Of a DNA stretch of 64,000 nucleotides, positions 36,766-46,991 are shown one piece after another. The position numbers and the translations under genes were made by a program. The stretch lies in contig JABZFP010000029.1 of the NCBI GenBank assembly GCA_014237395.1, positions 238,537 to 302,536 of the forward strand, given 5' to 3'. The notes under the pieces were generated by a model. The model worked only from the letters and a program-made list of their open reading frames with translations. It ran no database searches and was not told where the DNA came from. The stretch comes from Desulfobacteraceae bacterium. GTDB lineage: Bacteria > Desulfobacterota > Desulfobacteria > Desulfobacterales > UBA5852. The first letter of the stretch is position 1. The number at the start of each line of letters is the position of its first letter.

Positions 36766-37158
36766 TTATGTGCCCCAAGTGGGGCGTGTCGCTTGATCGG
36801 GGGGAGATGGAGATTCCGCTTTTTTACCGCCTGGCATTCTGAAGCAATCCTGATCCAACCGGTCTTGTTGATAAGCGGCGATAATCTGCTCCACCTCCCC
36901 TGATAAACCGCTGATGATGCGCATGCCGCGGCTTACGACACACGCTATCATCAGATCGCTCACGCCGGCACATATGATTTTTTCGACGCCCTGGCGGGAC
37001 ATCGCTGCCGCGCGCTCTCCGAGGCTCAATTTTCGCAGTGATACGTTGGCGCGCCGAACGGCTCCTGCTTCAGACAGATCAACGAGCATCAGGTCGTTGC
37101 AGGAATCAAGGACCGGAGAAAGGCGCGACTGAAAGATGGGAACCGCGATGCGTTCCAT
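36766..37158 (-). CDS. NifX/dinitrogenase cofactor-type family protein
   Basis: A 130-residue protein with the NifB-NifX C-terminal fold. IAVPIFQSRLSPVLDSCNDLMLVDL at the N-terminus, KIICAGVSDLMIACVVSRGMRIISGLSGEVEQIIAAY in the core, and a Pro-rich, Gly/Lys-rich tail are present. Members bind FeMo-co-like metal clusters, but non-nif members also occur in anaerobes. The ATG directly follows the DUF169 stop with no gap, so translation is coupled. Confidence 0.8.
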   Translation of the reverse strand: MERIAVPIFQSRLSPVLDSCNDLMLVDLSEAGAVRRANVSLRKLSLGERAAAMSRQGVEKIICAGVSDLMIACVVSRGMRIISGLSGEVEQIIAAYQQDRLDQDCFRMPGGKKAESPSPPDQATRPTWGT

Positions 37159-38058
37159 CTATTTGTGCTTGTGCGGCCTGAAAACGATAAAATTGCAAAG
37201 TTTGCAGATGTCGAAACCGGGATAGGTCTCCCCTGTTCGCGGAAAGGACGGTCCGCCATCGCGCACGGTGCGCTCCAGCATCCAATGGACGGTGGGTTCT
37301 ACCTGATCGCCGGGCCATACCCAGTTGATTTCGCTCTGTTCGGTTTTCCCCGCGGTTTTGCTGCTGCTGCACATGGGCGTGATGTTCGGTTTGGCCATAA
37401 CATGGCACTGCACGCAGCCGTGACAGATCGAGGAATTCATGGTCATGATCATCTCGAAGGGGTGTTCGTCATAGGCCGCGCACCAGTCGTTGCCGAGGTG
37501 ATAAGCCTGAAGAACATCGCAGATTCCGTGAACCACATCCGGTTTAAAGGGGGCCTTGTGCAAGGGCGCCGTAGCAAAGGCAAGCAACCCCTCCGGGAGC
37601 CGCTTTTTAGTGCGGATGAATCTTTCCGCCTGTTCCCAGCTTTTCGTATATTTCAGGTGACTTTTAATTTCGGCGTCATCCAGGTCTTTCCAGCCCATGA
37701 CGTACTTGGCGTTGGAGCATCCCGTTTCATGACTGTTGCCCAGAAGAACGTCGCCGCGCATGCGGGATGCGGCCACGAAATGGCAGAACGTGTAAGCGTG
37801 CATGGCCGTTTTGTAGTCATTGTTGTTTTTGAAGTCTTCCAATTCGTCTTCCGAGTAGAAATATTTGATTGCCACCGGGTAATAGGTCGTTTTGAGGAGA
37901 TTGCGCAAAGCGAATACAATGTCGGCATTGCTGAGAACGCCGTTGTTGCGGGTCGCATTCTCCAGAAGCGCTTTGGCCAAAGCAACGTCATCCAGATACA
38001 TTTCGGTGTCGACGGGGGTGGGAACTTCTTGAACAGCGGTAGCAGCATCTAATGTCAT
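37159..38058 (-). CDS. DUF169 family protein
   Basis: A 299-residue DUF169 protein. The core TTYYPVAIKYFYSEDELEDF is followed by HAYTFCHFVAASRMRGDVLLGNS, a central region with CSNAKYVMGWKD, and many cysteines later (SSICHGCVQCHVMAKPNITPMC; FDICKLCNFIVF). Cys-x2-C pairs suggest metal or cofactor binding, but the family function is unknown. It is coupled to a NifX-like gene, hinting at redox-cofactor chemistry. AAGGAGG is 8 nt before the ATG at 38058, although the frame extends to 38115. Confidence 0.8.
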   Translation of the reverse strand: MTLDAATAVQEVPTPVDTEMYLDDVALAKALLENATRNNGVLSNADIVFALRNLLKTTYYPVAIKYFYSEDELEDFKNNNDYKTAMHAYTFCHFVAASRMRGDVLLGNSHETGCSNAKYVMGWKDLDDAEIKSHLKYTKSWEQAERFIRTKKRLPEGLLAFATAPLHKAPFKPDVVHGICDVLQAYHLGNDWCAAYDEHPFEMIMTMNSSICHGCVQCHVMAKPNITPMCSSSKTAGKTEQSEINWVWPGDQVEPTVHWMLERTVRDGGPSFPRTGETYPGFDICKLCNFIVFRPHKHK

Positions 38059-38759
38059 TTTCAGGCCTCCTTGAAAAGTGAATGAAAGGACGACGTCGCT
38101 TGCCTTGCAAGGCACTCGGGGACGTTATCTGGTGAAAACCGATCGAACGGCGCGCTGTTTTAAGTATTATCTCGGAATCAATTCGGACACCACTAATATC
38201 AAAAATGAAATAATTCTCAAAATCAAATGGAAAGGGTTAACCCATGTTGGCAGGCGTTTTTCGCAACCATCCCGTCAAAGGGCAACGTTTCCTCAGACGA
38301 ATTGGCCGTTCATTTAAAAGCCAATAAACTATTGATATTTAAAGATTATTTATAAATTTGGCTGAAGGAGGGCTGTAGCAAAAGTGCCGTTCAGCTCTTT
38401 CGCCATGAGAAAGGGCTTTGGTGTAAATGCTCACAATTTTCGTATTTCGGCCATTTCCTATCGATTGCTTCCAGATTCACCATGAAAGCATGGCATGCGC
38501 TGCATGGATGAGGAAGCGAAGCGCTTCCCAGAGCGTTTGTATGATATCGCATTTGATACCGATGAAGCTCAAACCGAAAAACATTGGTGAAGAAACCATT
38601 TCAGAAAAGCACCCCGTATCGGCCGAACCGCTCCGGGGCCTCCACCAGAGGTGGTGGCATTAGGATAAAACTAATCTTCTCTTAACGGGCACCAATTGTC
38701 AGCCGGCTAATATCACCTTTGGCCAACAAATTTGCAAACCGTACTTTAAAAGGAAAACC
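38059..38759. other. Intergenic region upstream of DUF169 and PsiE genes
   Basis: A 700-bp gap between divergent genes. It contains short open frames with no recognisable product, and GGGTTAACCC at 38237 is a small palindrome. No promoter was called with confidence. Confidence 0.35.
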
Positions 38760-39200
38760 ATGAAACGCTTGAATCGTGTCAGCATCCCGGTCATTTTCGA
38801 CAATGTTCTGAATTATATCATCAACATATTGATTATCTATATCATCATTATCCTGGTGCTCAGCCTCGGGAAGACCCTGTACACGTTAAAAATTCTGCTC
38901 GATGGTGAACAAATCGGTTTGAATTTGTCTCACGCCATTACCGATATCCTGAGCTTTCTGGTGATGATTGAACTTTTTCGAAGTTTCATCGAATACTTCA
39001 AAGCCAAACGGATAAGGCTTCACAGCATGATCGATCCCGCCATCATCTTTATTCTCAGGGAGCTCATTGTTCAACTATACACGCATGCCGAGTTGACAAA
39101 CCGCACCCTTGTTGGATTCGGGGCATTGTTATTATGTTTGGGGGTTGTGAGGTCCCTGGCGCTGCTCTTCAGTCCAGAGGATGGCATTCGTACGCAATAA
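38760..39200 (+). CDS. PsiE-family phosphate-starvation-inducible membrane protein
   Basis: A 146-residue protein with four hydrophobic segments (NYIINILIIYIIIILVLSLG; ITDILSFLVMIELFRSFIEY; MIDPAIIFILRELIVQLYTH; LVGFGALLLCLGVVRSLALL). The layout and charged loops (EYFKAKRIRLHS) match PsiE. The biochemical function is unknown. AAAAGGAAA precedes the ATG. Confidence 0.8.
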   Translation: MKRLNRVSIPVIFDNVLNYIINILIIYIIIILVLSLGKTLYTLKILLDGEQIGLNLSHAITDILSFLVMIELFRSFIEYFKAKRIRLHSMIDPAIIFILRELIVQLYTHAELTNRTLVGFGALLLCLGVVRSLALLFSPEDGIRTQ

Positions 39201-39397
39201 AAGATGGAAGTATGCAGGACGCCCTGCCCCTCGGATGCGTGATCCCGCTATCGTTTAATTTTGTTCGCGGCTCCCGATAGACGGGGCCGCCGGCACCAGT
39301 GGGGCCAAGGCCTTTCGGGAAAGTTGGTCAAGGTGGCGAGGATCCTTTTTAAAGGGTCCGCAAAAAGGATGTTTCGTCCCGTGCTTTATCCAGCGGG

Positions 39398-41659
39398 TTA
39401 CGCGTCGGCCAGGGTTTTACGTATTTTAGCGGCAAGTTCATTGATGCTGAATGGTTTGGAAATGAAGTGTACGCCTTTGTCCAATACCCCATGGTGAACA
39501 ATAACGTTGGTCGTATAGCCGGACATAAAAAGCACTTTAAGTTCCGGGCATATCGATTTCAGCCTGTCGTGCAATTCTTTCCCATTCATTTTCGGCATGA
39601 CAACGTCCGTTATCAGCAGATCGATGGATGCGTGATCTTTTTCGAAAATCTCGATCGCTTCCTCGGGCCCGCCGGCGGAAATGACTTTATGGCCAAGGTT
39701 CTCCAGAATGATCCCGGTCATGGATCTGACCATCTCGTCATCCTCAACCAATAGAAAGGTTTCAGATCCGCTTTCAGGCGGGCCGCTATCCGACGCAGTC
39801 AACACTTCGGTTTCGCCGGTGGTTTTCGGAATATAAATCTTGAAAGTTGTTCCCTGGCCGGATTCACTATAAACGTTGATGAAACCGCCGCCCTGCTTCA
39901 CAATACCATAAACCGTTGCCAGCCCAAGACCGGTGCCCTTGCCGACGTCCTTGGTCGTGAAAAATGGTTCGAAGATCTGGTTGATGGTTTCCTTCCTCAT
40001 ACCGACGCCGTTATCACTGACCGAAAGCCTCACAAAACAGCCCGGCATGAAGCCGGCATGTTCCCGACAATAGGTTTCATCCAAAACAACGTTGTTTGTT
40101 TCTATGGTCAGCTTCCCGCCGTTGGGCATGGCATCGCGGGCATTCACCGCAAGGTTCATTAGAATTTGCTCTATTTGCGTCGGGTCGAAAACGATTTTTC
40201 CGATATCCTGGGAGGGTATAAAATGCAGTTCGATATCCTCGCCGATTAATCGTGAGAGGTTGCCTTCAAAGTGGTGAATGAGATCATTGATATCCAGAAT
40301 TTTGGGTTCAAAAACCTGCTTACGGGAAAACGCCAGTAATTGCTGCGTAATGTTCTTGGAGCGCTCGGCTGCCCGCTGAATCTGGCCCAGATCTTTCAAA
40401 AGCGGATCGCCCGGCGCGATCTTGGTTCGCATAATTTCCGAATACCCGATGATGACGCCGAGCATGTTGTTGTAGTCATGCGCCACGCCGCCGGCCAAGC
40501 GTCCGATGGATTCAAGCTTCTGGGCTTGAAGCAGTTGAGCTTCGAGCCTGTTACGATCCTCCGCCGCCTTCTGGCGCTCCGTGATGTCGCGCACGAAAGC
40601 CAGGTGGCTCTCCTCGTCACCGTAGGGCAGGCGATAGGCAGAAACCTCTATCGGAAAGATCGTTCCGTCCTTGCGGCGGTGAACGGTCTCGATCAGGCGA
40701 GACTGGATCGTTCGCATCTCGGCCCAATGGGCGGCCCAGCGTTCGGGGGGAAACGTTGGATCGATATCCCACAAATGCATCTTGAGCAGCTCTTCCCGGG
40801 TATATCCAAGGGACTTGCAGGCCCGGTCGTTCACGTAGATGAAGATGCCGTTCTGGGTCATCCAGAATACGCCCTCGGGAGCAGTGTCAATGGCATGTTT
40901 AAAAAAACGGAGTTCATCATCTGTCTTCCGCCGTTTCGATATATCGCGGACATAGGAAACGTGGTGCTTTTGATTGTTTAAGAAAACCTGGTGGGACGAA
41001 ATTTCCACGGGAAATACGGTGCCGTCTTTACGCCTGTGCCTTCTTTCGAGTTGGGCACCGCCGGCCTTACTCACAGCCTCCCAGTGCGGCCCCCACTGCT
41101 CACGCGAAAAATCCACGTCAATGTCCCACAGGTGCAACTGCGTAAGTTCGTCATGGCTGTATGCAAGGGAACGGCAGGCCTGCTCGTTGACATAGGAAAA
41201 CCGTCCCTCCGCGTTTATCCAAAACACCGCGTCCGGCGACGATTCCACCGAATGCTGGAACCGCCGCAGTTTTTCTTCCCTCCTGATGCGGTCGGTAATG
41301 TCGCGCAAAATGGCCCACATGCCGATCGGCTTACCATCGGGATCCCGGGTCAGTACGATTCTCAACTCAACAGGCACAATGCCGCCGTCTTTGCGACGGA
41401 GTTCCTTTTGGAATACCTCGGAATAGCCCCTTACGAGGACCTGCTCGTTGATCATGCGGTTCTCGTGGGCATGCCACTTCTCAGGCGTCAGCGCATGGCG
41501 GTGCAGTTCAAGCAATTCCTCCCTTTTATAACCAACGATATCGAGAAAGGTTTGGTTGGCCTCCCGGTAGCGGCCCGTCATGTCTACAGCCGCGAAAGCG
41601 TCCATCATTGCCGTACGGAGCAGCTTATATTGGGTTTCTGTTTCCTTGTTGATCGCCAT
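39398..41659 (-). CDS. Hybrid PAS histidine kinase with C-terminal receiver domain
   Basis: A 753-residue soluble-looking kinase. Three PAS/PAC modules ([58 protein letters not shown]) occupy about residues 17-365. The H-box [20 protein letters not shown] follows near 395, then N-box [15 protein letters not shown]1 SDNGVGM and G2 [16 protein letters not shown] receiver domain closes it ([19 protein letters not shown] and [13 protein letters not shown]). No transmembrane segment or output domain is visible, and no cognate regulator is adjacent. The signal is unknown. Confidence 0.92.
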   Translation of the reverse strand: MAINKETETQYKLLRTAMMDAFAAVDMTGRYREANQTFLDIVGYKREELLELHRHALTPEKWHAHENRMINEQVLVRGYSEVFQKELRRKDGGIVPVELRIVLTRDPDGKPIGMWAILRDITDRIRREEKLRRFQHSVESSPDAVFWINAEGRFSYVNEQACRSLAYSHDELTQLHLWDIDVDFSREQWGPHWEAVSKAGGAQLERRHRRKDGTVFPVEISSHQVFLNNQKHHVSYVRDISKRRKTDDELRFFKHAIDTAPEGVFWMTQNGIFIYVNDRACKSLGYTREELLKMHLWDIDPTFPPERWAAHWAEMRTIQSRLIETVHRRKDGTIFPIEVSAYRLPYGDEESHLAFVRDITERQKAAEDRNRLEAQLLQAQKLESIGRLAGGVAHDYNNMLGVIIGYSEIMRTKIAPGDPLLKDLGQIQRAAERSKNITQQLLAFSRKQVFEPKILDINDLIHHFEGNLSRLIGEDIELHFIPSQDIGKIVFDPTQIEQILMNLAVNARDAMPNGGKLTIETNNVVLDETYCREHAGFMPGCFVRLSVSDNGVGMRKETINQIFEPFFTTKDVGKGTGLGLATVYGIVKQGGGFINVYSESGQGTTFKIYIPKTTGETEVLTASDSGPPESGSETFLLVEDDEMVRSMTGIILENLGHKVISAGGPEEAIEIFEKDHASIDLLITDVVMPKMNGKELHDRLKSICPELKVLFMSGYTTNVIVHHGVLDKGVHFISKPFSINELAAKIRKTLADA

Positions 41660-42289
41660 AAAATTTATCCCGTTTGAGAATGATAATCCCCAAAATCATG
41701 ACGTCTCATCAGCTCTCCGGCTAATGGGGCCTTGGCATCGGCACTTGCCGCGAAATTACCGGCCAAAGTTCTTTCTATCTGAAATATAACAAAAAAGCGC
41801 TCAAATATCTGAAAAAATTAAGACTATTATCATTTTTTATACCTTTTCACATAAGATTGGCAATTTCAAGAATTACCGAACGGTCTTGAAAAGCCCGGGA
41901 AGCATTAGGTTAAGGACGCTCTGCATCCATGGCGATGAGGGGGGATTTCTTGTTATGACAAGTCCTTCTCAGGCCGGTTGGGGCGGATGGACGATTTGCT
42001 TTCGCTGACACACAAAAATGGTTTTTTCTTGCAACAGGTTAAGATGCTTGCGGAGCAATTCCTGTTTGCCTGGATGTTCACAACCTATTTAAGGCAGGCT
42101 TTTGGGTTTGATCGGAAATGGCGTTAAAATGCGGCAGGTTTTTTGTTTCGCAGGAGCGGAGCGGTCTTGTGGTGAAAGGGGGTATTGAAACCGTTATCAG
42201 CGAAAGCTGGGGCCGGGCCTCGCTCAATTATCCCGGTTCTTAAGCAAAATCGCCCGGCGGGTCGTCTTCACCGGGGATCGGCTTTCTCC
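41660..42289. other. Gene-free region upstream of the histidine kinase
   Basis: A 630-bp region with no supportable gene, repeat or RNA. The start-proximal part (41770-41860) is AT-rich, consistent with a kinase promoter. Confidence 0.35.
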
Positions 42290-42655
42290 CTACCATAATC
42301 GCCACAGGATCCGCTGTCCCCGTTTTTCTCCCCGGACTTTTTCCATGTGACGCAAGGCCGAGAAGGCCCGCTCCAAATCCTCCAGCGGATGGTCGCCGTC
42401 CAGCTTGTCTTGCAAGGCGGTCGGTTCCAGCGGGCCCTCGTCCTTCAAGGCCTTCAGAATGGCCTGCTGAAGCGGCGTCAAGAACCGCTCCTCGCCGGCA
42501 TGTTTTTCATAGGTTTTCGCGCTGTGCACGGCCCAGGGATCGCAGGTTTTCATCGGCGAAAGGGTCACCATATAGCAGTCCTCGCAAAGTTGCCTTCCCA
42601 GGTGCTCTCGCATTTCGTCGGTTTCAATGGTTGCGTTGCAATCGTCACACCGCAT
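42290..42655 (-). CDS. Small protein with zinc ribbon and winged-helix-like region
   Basis: A protein of about 121 residues. The N-terminus has two CxxC knuckles (MRCDDCNATIE and GRQLCEDCYM) that would bind one zinc. The C-terminus (PLQQAILKALKDEGPLEPTALQDKL then LERAFSALRHMEKVRGEKRGQ) has a winged-helix-like DNA-binding layout. This suggests a transcription factor or DNA-binding accessory, unassigned to a family. A GGAGG is 5 nt before the ATG at 42655, although the frame opens at 42703. Confidence 0.65.
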   Translation of the reverse strand: MRCDDCNATIETDEMREHLGRQLCEDCYMVTLSPMKTCDPWAVHSAKTYEKHAGEERFLTPLQQAILKALKDEGPLEPTALQDKLDGDHPLEDLERAFSALRHMEKVRGEKRGQRILWRLW

Positions 42656-42750
42656 GGCTGCCTCCATCGTTGGTTGGCGGTTGGGTTCATCCGTCAGGTG
42701 CAATGCACGCTGACCCGTTCATAGTTCTGCTTGGTCTGTCTCCCTGATCG

Positions 42751-43554
42751 CTAATTGACGGGCAACGGCGATGTGGCGCTGCAGGGCATGCCCACCTGGC
42801 ACTTGGCGCAGACGGACGTGGTATCCGGCAGGCCGTCCGGCGCCATCAATAAATGAAAATTCTCCCGCAAACGGGCATGGCAGAGCGGCCGGTCCAGACC
42901 GTCCTCGGACAAGGCATCGACAGGGCAGGACGTGATACATTTGCCGCATTTCTTTCCCGCTTTGACCAAACAAAGCTCATCGGCGGCAACGAGCGGATGC
43001 TCCCCCAACGCCAGATTCGTAACCAAGCTGCCCATACGGCCACTGCACCCGGCCGGAGTAATCAGCTGACAGTTGGTGCCATAACAGCCCAAACCGATCA
43101 AATGCCCAAGGTGCTTGTGGGACCAAAGGCTCACCATTCGTTTCTTGTCGAAGTTGTGTGTGGCCGGGGTCAGGGCAGCTTCGCCACCGCTTTTTTCGAT
43201 CACGTCCTTCACGGCACTGCCGATACGGTTGATCATGTCGTTGGTGGAGAGATAGGCCCGGCCCCAACTGAGGGCGGGGCGTTTGCCGCCGGTGTTGTCC
43301 ATCTGAAGGTGATGTTTAAAGGGAATAAACCAGACGACGACGGTATTGGCACCTGGCAACAAATCCTCCGGGAGCGCATGATCGGGTACGGTGATTTCTT
43401 TCAGGCGCAGGAATCGATCGTCCGCCGGGGCGCAGGCCATGATAGGCTCGCGCCAGATGGCAATCTGGTTGTACTTTTCCGGATAGGCTGCCACGTAGTC
43501 GACAAGCCATTGCGAAAGATCATTGATAGTCAATTTATATCTCCCGAAGCACAT
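42751..43554 (-). CDS. Epoxyqueuosine reductase-like 4Fe-4S protein
   Basis: A 267-residue protein resembling the QueG-like corrinoid/4Fe-4S fold, including WRAYLSTNDMINRIGSAVKD-type N-terminal helices and the HKHLGHLIGLGCYGTNCQLITPAGCSGRMGSLVTNL middle. The first Fe-S motif is CGKCITSCPVDAL, and a second set of cysteines is CAKCQVGMPC. Many Desulfobacterota carry several paralogues of unknown substrate, so queuosine synthesis is not implied. Confidence 0.8.
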   Translation of the reverse strand: MCFGRYKLTINDLSQWLVDYVAAYPEKYNQIAIWREPIMACAPADDRFLRLKEITVPDHALPEDLLPGANTVVVWFIPFKHHLQMDNTGGKRPALSWGRAYLSTNDMINRIGSAVKDVIEKSGGEAALTPATHNFDKKRMVSLWSHKHLGHLIGLGCYGTNCQLITPAGCSGRMGSLVTNLALGEHPLVAADELCLVKAGKKCGKCITSCPVDALSEDGLDRPLCHARLRENFHLLMAPDGLPDTTSVCAKCQVGMPCSATSPLPVN

Positions 43555-43592
43555 TAATTCCTAATTTGAGACACACTCCCGTTGATCCCTTT

Positions 43593-44852
43593 CTATTCGA
43601 AATGCAGGCTGTAGGGAATGTGTATGAGGTAATCCAACTCGCCGGTGTGATGCAAGGCGACGTTAATCAGTTTGTTTTCCCGAATGGTGGAAAGGACCAG
43701 ACTCTTGATGCTGGTTTTTCCCTCCCACCGCCACGCAATCCGGGTCTCATAGGCTTCCGAACCGTCAGCCAGCTTGGCCGGGCGATTGGAGAGAACCCGA
43801 ATCCGCTTCCCGAACTCCCGCAGCCGGGGAGCGTATAGCTCACCGCCCACCCGGGAAAGCGTCATGTCCGCTTCAACAGGCGTAACCGAGACGGTCAGCA
43901 CAGGCACCTGCCCGTAGCGGCACTTGGATAGAAAGACCTGGTCGGCCCCCAAGGGTTTATCGACGTCATAGACCGCGGGATAGCGCACCACAAAATGCGG
44001 CGAATCGTGCACATATTCCTTTTTCAAGCTCGTTAATTTAGCGTTATACGCTTGCGCCGCGGAATTATGGGGAAACAGCGTCGGCAGGTCAATCACGCCG
44101 GGTTTACGTTCAAGTTCCTTTGCAAGATCGATCACGACCTCTTCTTTAAAGTCGTGAAAATGGTAAACATGCACCCGTCCGGCATTCAGGTCGTAGATGT
44201 TGGAATAGAGGGTGAAAGCGTTTCCCTCCTGGTGAGTGGCGGCCAGAATGTCGCGTATGCATTGCCGTTTGTCTTCACGGCATTCCGTTAACAATTTACG
44301 GGCAGTCAGGTAGCGCCAACATGAAATCTTACCAGGGTCCGTTTCCGATTGACGGAAGTTGGTCACCACCTGATCATCACCCTGCTTACGGACGACGGCA
44401 TTGCTTTCGACAATGGCGGCATCGCCGGTGGCATCGGCAATGAACAACTGGAAATGGGTCATGAAATGCAAACTGTATCGGTCGATCATCGCCAGGGCTT
44501 CCGTTACCGTCGCACAGGTGGCCATCACCTCCTTGATCAGGTTGCCCTTGAAGCGCGGCTTGGCCTTCGGTTCCTCGACCGGCTCTGGTTTTAAGGCGAA
44601 CGCATCGAAAAAAAGCCCCTTCTGGTTCATGCCGCCCTGGGGCCAGAAATTGTCCAACCCGAAGAAGATACTGCCGTACCGGTCATTGACCGGCTGAATG
44701 AACCAGATCTTGGTGCGCGGATTAACGCCGTCCTCGTTGTTGCCCACCCAAACGCGCTCACCGTCCTGCAGCACAAGGCCGGTGCACGCCAATGCCGGCT
44801 GGCTCGTCAGGAGGAGACAAAAGGCCGACAAGAGAATGATGTATTTTTTCAT
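43593..44852 (-). CDS. Exported Ntn-hydrolase, choloylglycine/linear-amide C-N hydrolase type
   Basis: A 419-residue protein with a signal peptide (KKYIILLSAFCLLLTSQPALA). Cleavage after ALA exposes Cys (CTGLVLQDGERVWVGNNEDG), the N-terminal nucleophile of the Ntn-hydrolase family. The NNED residues, FFGLDNFWPQGGMNQKGLFFD and a downstream conserved Asn/Arg pattern (ESNAVVRKQ; VVTNFRQSETD) agree with bile-salt-hydrolase/acyltransferase relatives. The substrate is unknown. The frame opens at 44888, but the signal peptide starts at the ATG at 44852. Confidence 0.85.
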   Translation of the reverse strand: MKKYIILLSAFCLLLTSQPALACTGLVLQDGERVWVGNNEDGVNPRTKIWFIQPVNDRYGSIFFGLDNFWPQGGMNQKGLFFDAFALKPEPVEEPKAKPRFKGNLIKEVMATCATVTEALAMIDRYSLHFMTHFQLFIADATGDAAIVESNAVVRKQGDDQVVTNFRQSETDPGKISCWRYLTARKLLTECREDKRQCIRDILAATHQEGNAFTLYSNIYDLNAGRVHVYHFHDFKEEVVIDLAKELERKPGVIDLPTLFPHNSAAQAYNAKLTSLKKEYVHDSPHFVVRYPAVYDVDKPLGADQVFLSKCRYGQVPVLTVSVTPVEADMTLSRVGGELYAPRLREFGKRIRVLSNRPAKLADGSEAYETRIAWRWEGKTSIKSLVLSTIRENKLINVALHHTGELDYLIHIPYSLHFE

Positions 44853-44903
44853 CGGTCTCGCCTTTCGATCATGTAACCGTAGGAGCAAAGTGCTATGGTT
44901 TCT

Positions 44904-45458
44904 TTATGCGTCTAAAGTGGTCTCGATCCAATACCGTTTCTTGGGCACCGTTTTCCCGGGTTCCGCCAAAACATTCTCCAGCTTACCCCCTGCCTTTTCG
45001 ATAACCCTTTGGGAGGCAGGGTTGTCTGCATCGCAGGTGACCAGCAGCCGGGGAATGCCCAGTTTGGCGGCGATGGGCAATGTGAGCCTGAGCATCTGAC
45101 TGGCGTAGCCCCGATTCCGCTGCGATGGCACAACACCGTACCCGGCATGCCCGCCATATGTCGACAGATAGTCATTGAGTTCATGCCGGATTGAAACGCG
45201 ACCGATGATCGTGTTTCTAACGACCCCGACCAAGAACGTATTGGGCACAAATCCCTCGGGAAGTTTTTGGCCCTTCGTCCAGCAATCCAGTCGCCTGACA
45301 TACTCAGCGAAATCCGTAGACGCCTCGAAGTGGAAGGCGAAAAGCCATCCAGGCTCCTTCTCCCGGAATTCCTTGACAGCACGGCGGAATGAACGTTCGT
45401 CGGCAACACGAAGGGGACGAAGTGTCAGGATGCTGTTTTCCTGTTTTCGTTGTGTCAT
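44904..45458 (-). CDS. GNAT-family N-acetyltransferase
   Basis: A 184-residue acetyltransferase of the YjhQ/RimJ-like layout: RPLRVADERSFRRAVKEF, NTFLVGVVRNTIIGRVSIRH, the acetyl-CoA loop YGVVPSQRNRGYASQMLRLTL near residue 110, and CDADNPASQRVIEKAGGKLEN. It acetylates an amino group of an unknown target. It is 15 bp after nothing recognised and stands alone. Confidence 0.85.
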   Translation of the reverse strand: MTQRKQENSILTLRPLRVADERSFRRAVKEFREKEPGWLFAFHFEASTDFAEYVRRLDCWTKGQKLPEGFVPNTFLVGVVRNTIIGRVSIRHELNDYLSTYGGHAGYGVVPSQRNRGYASQMLRLTLPIAAKLGIPRLLVTCDADNPASQRVIEKAGGKLENVLAEPGKTVPKKRYWIETTLDA

Positions 45459-45522
45459 AACGATAGAAGGCCAGAAGGGAGCAAGTCCATGGCTGACGGT
45501 CGTCTTGATCCCAAAGAGGAGA

Positions 45523-46335
45523 TTACAACGCTATCCCAAAAATTTGAGGTTCTTTCCGTGTACGGCAATTTTCATTTAACCAGCTGGCAATCTTTTTCAT
45601 CATGCCGTCTTCCCAAACCCTTGCACCTGTGGGACAGTTTTTGACACACGCACAACAGCGAATGCATAGCGCGATGTCAGTTGCCACGCTCCCGTTGATT
45701 GAGATGGCGGCCGTCGGGCATACACTGGCACACGTACCACAAACGGTGCAGGTGTCTTCGGTGGTCACGGGTGAAACGGTCATCGTTCGGGCGCCCTCCG
45801 CCTCATAGGGAAATCCGCCGGGGATTTTCAAATCTATTGGGGCCTCAGGTGATGGCAACACGGCGACTTTTTCTTTGATTTTGGCACCAAAATCCCTTGC
45901 TTTTTGAACATCCCGGCTATCCGGCCGTCCATTGGCGATGGGGACATCCGCTGTTGCAAAAGAGTGCTCCCCTATAAAGGCGCCGCCTGCAACCGGATTA
46001 AAGCCCAACGCAATGGCAAGATTTTTTAATTCCAACAAGGCGTCTTCAAACTCCCGGTTCCCATAGACAACAACGAGAATCGCCAGGGTGTTGCTTGCTT
46101 GCAGCCGTTTGAAGCGTTTGACGGCATCAACCGGCAGACGACCACCGTAGACCGGTGCGCCGATAATGACGAGTTCATCTGAAAGAGACGGAATTGACTG
46201 TTGCGCGCCTTCCGGGAGTGTCAGATTAATAGGCGCGACATCATCAACAGCGATACCTTCAGCAATGCTTTCCAAAATTTTCTGAGTGGTTCCGGTAGGC
46301 GAAAAAGAGATGAGTTTTACCTGTTTGACTTCCAT
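45523..46335 (-). CDS. EFR1-family ferredoxin: flavodoxin fused to 2[4Fe-4S] domain
   Basis: A 270-residue protein. The N-terminal flavodoxin module shows the FMN P-loop SFSPTGTTQKILESIAEG near residue 10 and APVYGGRLPVDAVKRF. The C-terminal ferredoxin module carries CTVCGTCASVCPTAAI and CIRCCACVKNCPTGA, each binding a 4Fe-4S cluster. It is a soluble electron carrier or reductase component. The partner is unknown. Confidence 0.9.
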   Translation of the reverse strand: MEVKQVKLISFSPTGTTQKILESIAEGIAVDDVAPINLTLPEGAQQSIPSLSDELVIIGAPVYGGRLPVDAVKRFKRLQASNTLAILVVVYGNREFEDALLELKNLAIALGFNPVAGGAFIGEHSFATADVPIANGRPDSRDVQKARDFGAKIKEKVAVLPSPEAPIDLKIPGGFPYEAEGARTMTVSPVTTEDTCTVCGTCASVCPTAAISINGSVATDIALCIRCCACVKNCPTGARVWEDGMMKKIASWLNENCRTRKEPQIFGIAL

Positions 46336-46538
46336 TGTGATCTCCGTCTGTTCTTATGGGGTGGTTAGATGGGACGCTCTTCATTTGTCCCATTTTACCA
46401 GGCTGTTAAAGGCGTCATTAGCGCGCGCAAGACAAGATAAAATCCGACGAAAAACGCCGTTTAGATAAAATATCGGCTCCTACTCTAGCAAATATGCAAA
46501 TGTGAAGAGCGTTCGCCCCCCTGACCTCGACAATCGTA

Positions 46539-46955
46539 TCACGGCTGCGATTTTCTGAGTTGCATGCCTGGTGCGTTATCAGGCCTTGCCTCAAAACCGT
46601 TCTTTTCGTAGAAGCCTTTTTGGCCTTTTGCACAAAACAGCTGGATATCTCTTATGCCTTTTTGCTGGCATTTTTTAACCAACGCCTTGAACACCATCGC
46701 ACCGATGCCCCTACCTTGATAGTCCGGCAAAACAATCAAGTCAAAAATCATGGCATGTAGTGTAAAATCCGTCACTACCCGTCCAAAACCAACCAACTTG
46801 TTGTCATCAAAAGCGGATAGCGTAATCCAGCTATTCCGATTTGCGATTTCAAGCTCTTCGGGACTTGCCTTGTAGCCTTGGTTCCAGCCAGTCGATTCAA
46901 AGAGGGAAAAGTAGTCGTTCTTATCGGGTAGTTCTTCTCTTAAGACGATGGCCAT
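46539..46955 (-). CDS. GNAT-family N-acetyltransferase
   Basis: A 138-residue acetyltransferase with the motif A acetyl-CoA loop LIVLPDYQGRGIGAMVFKALV near residue 80, followed by KGIRDIQLFCAKGQKGFYEKNGFEARP. The domain is complete and compact. The acceptor is unknown. It precedes the RAYT transposase on the same strand, separated by about 40 bp containing an inverted repeat. Confidence 0.88.
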   Translation of the reverse strand: MAIVLREELPDKNDYFSLFESTGWNQGYKASPEELEIANRNSWITLSAFDDNKLVGFGRVVTDFTLHAMIFDLIVLPDYQGRGIGAMVFKALVKKCQQKGIRDIQLFCAKGQKGFYEKNGFEARPDNAPGMQLRKSQP

Positions 46956-46991
46956 TCACTTTTCCTTGGCGATAACATCCCGCCTGCATTA

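Noticed and set aside
36563..36796. Plus-strand frame between the terminator and the NifX-like gene
   Set aside because: No ribosome-binding site, no recognised family, and it overlaps the end of the NifX-like gene.
38427..38663. 78-codon frame in the DUF169-PsiE gap
   Set aside because: Composition is not protein-like and no start signal or family is seen.
38701..38745. Possible sigma54 promoter (TGGC...TTTGCA) before psiE
   Set aside because: The GG to GC spacing is 11 rather than the required 10.
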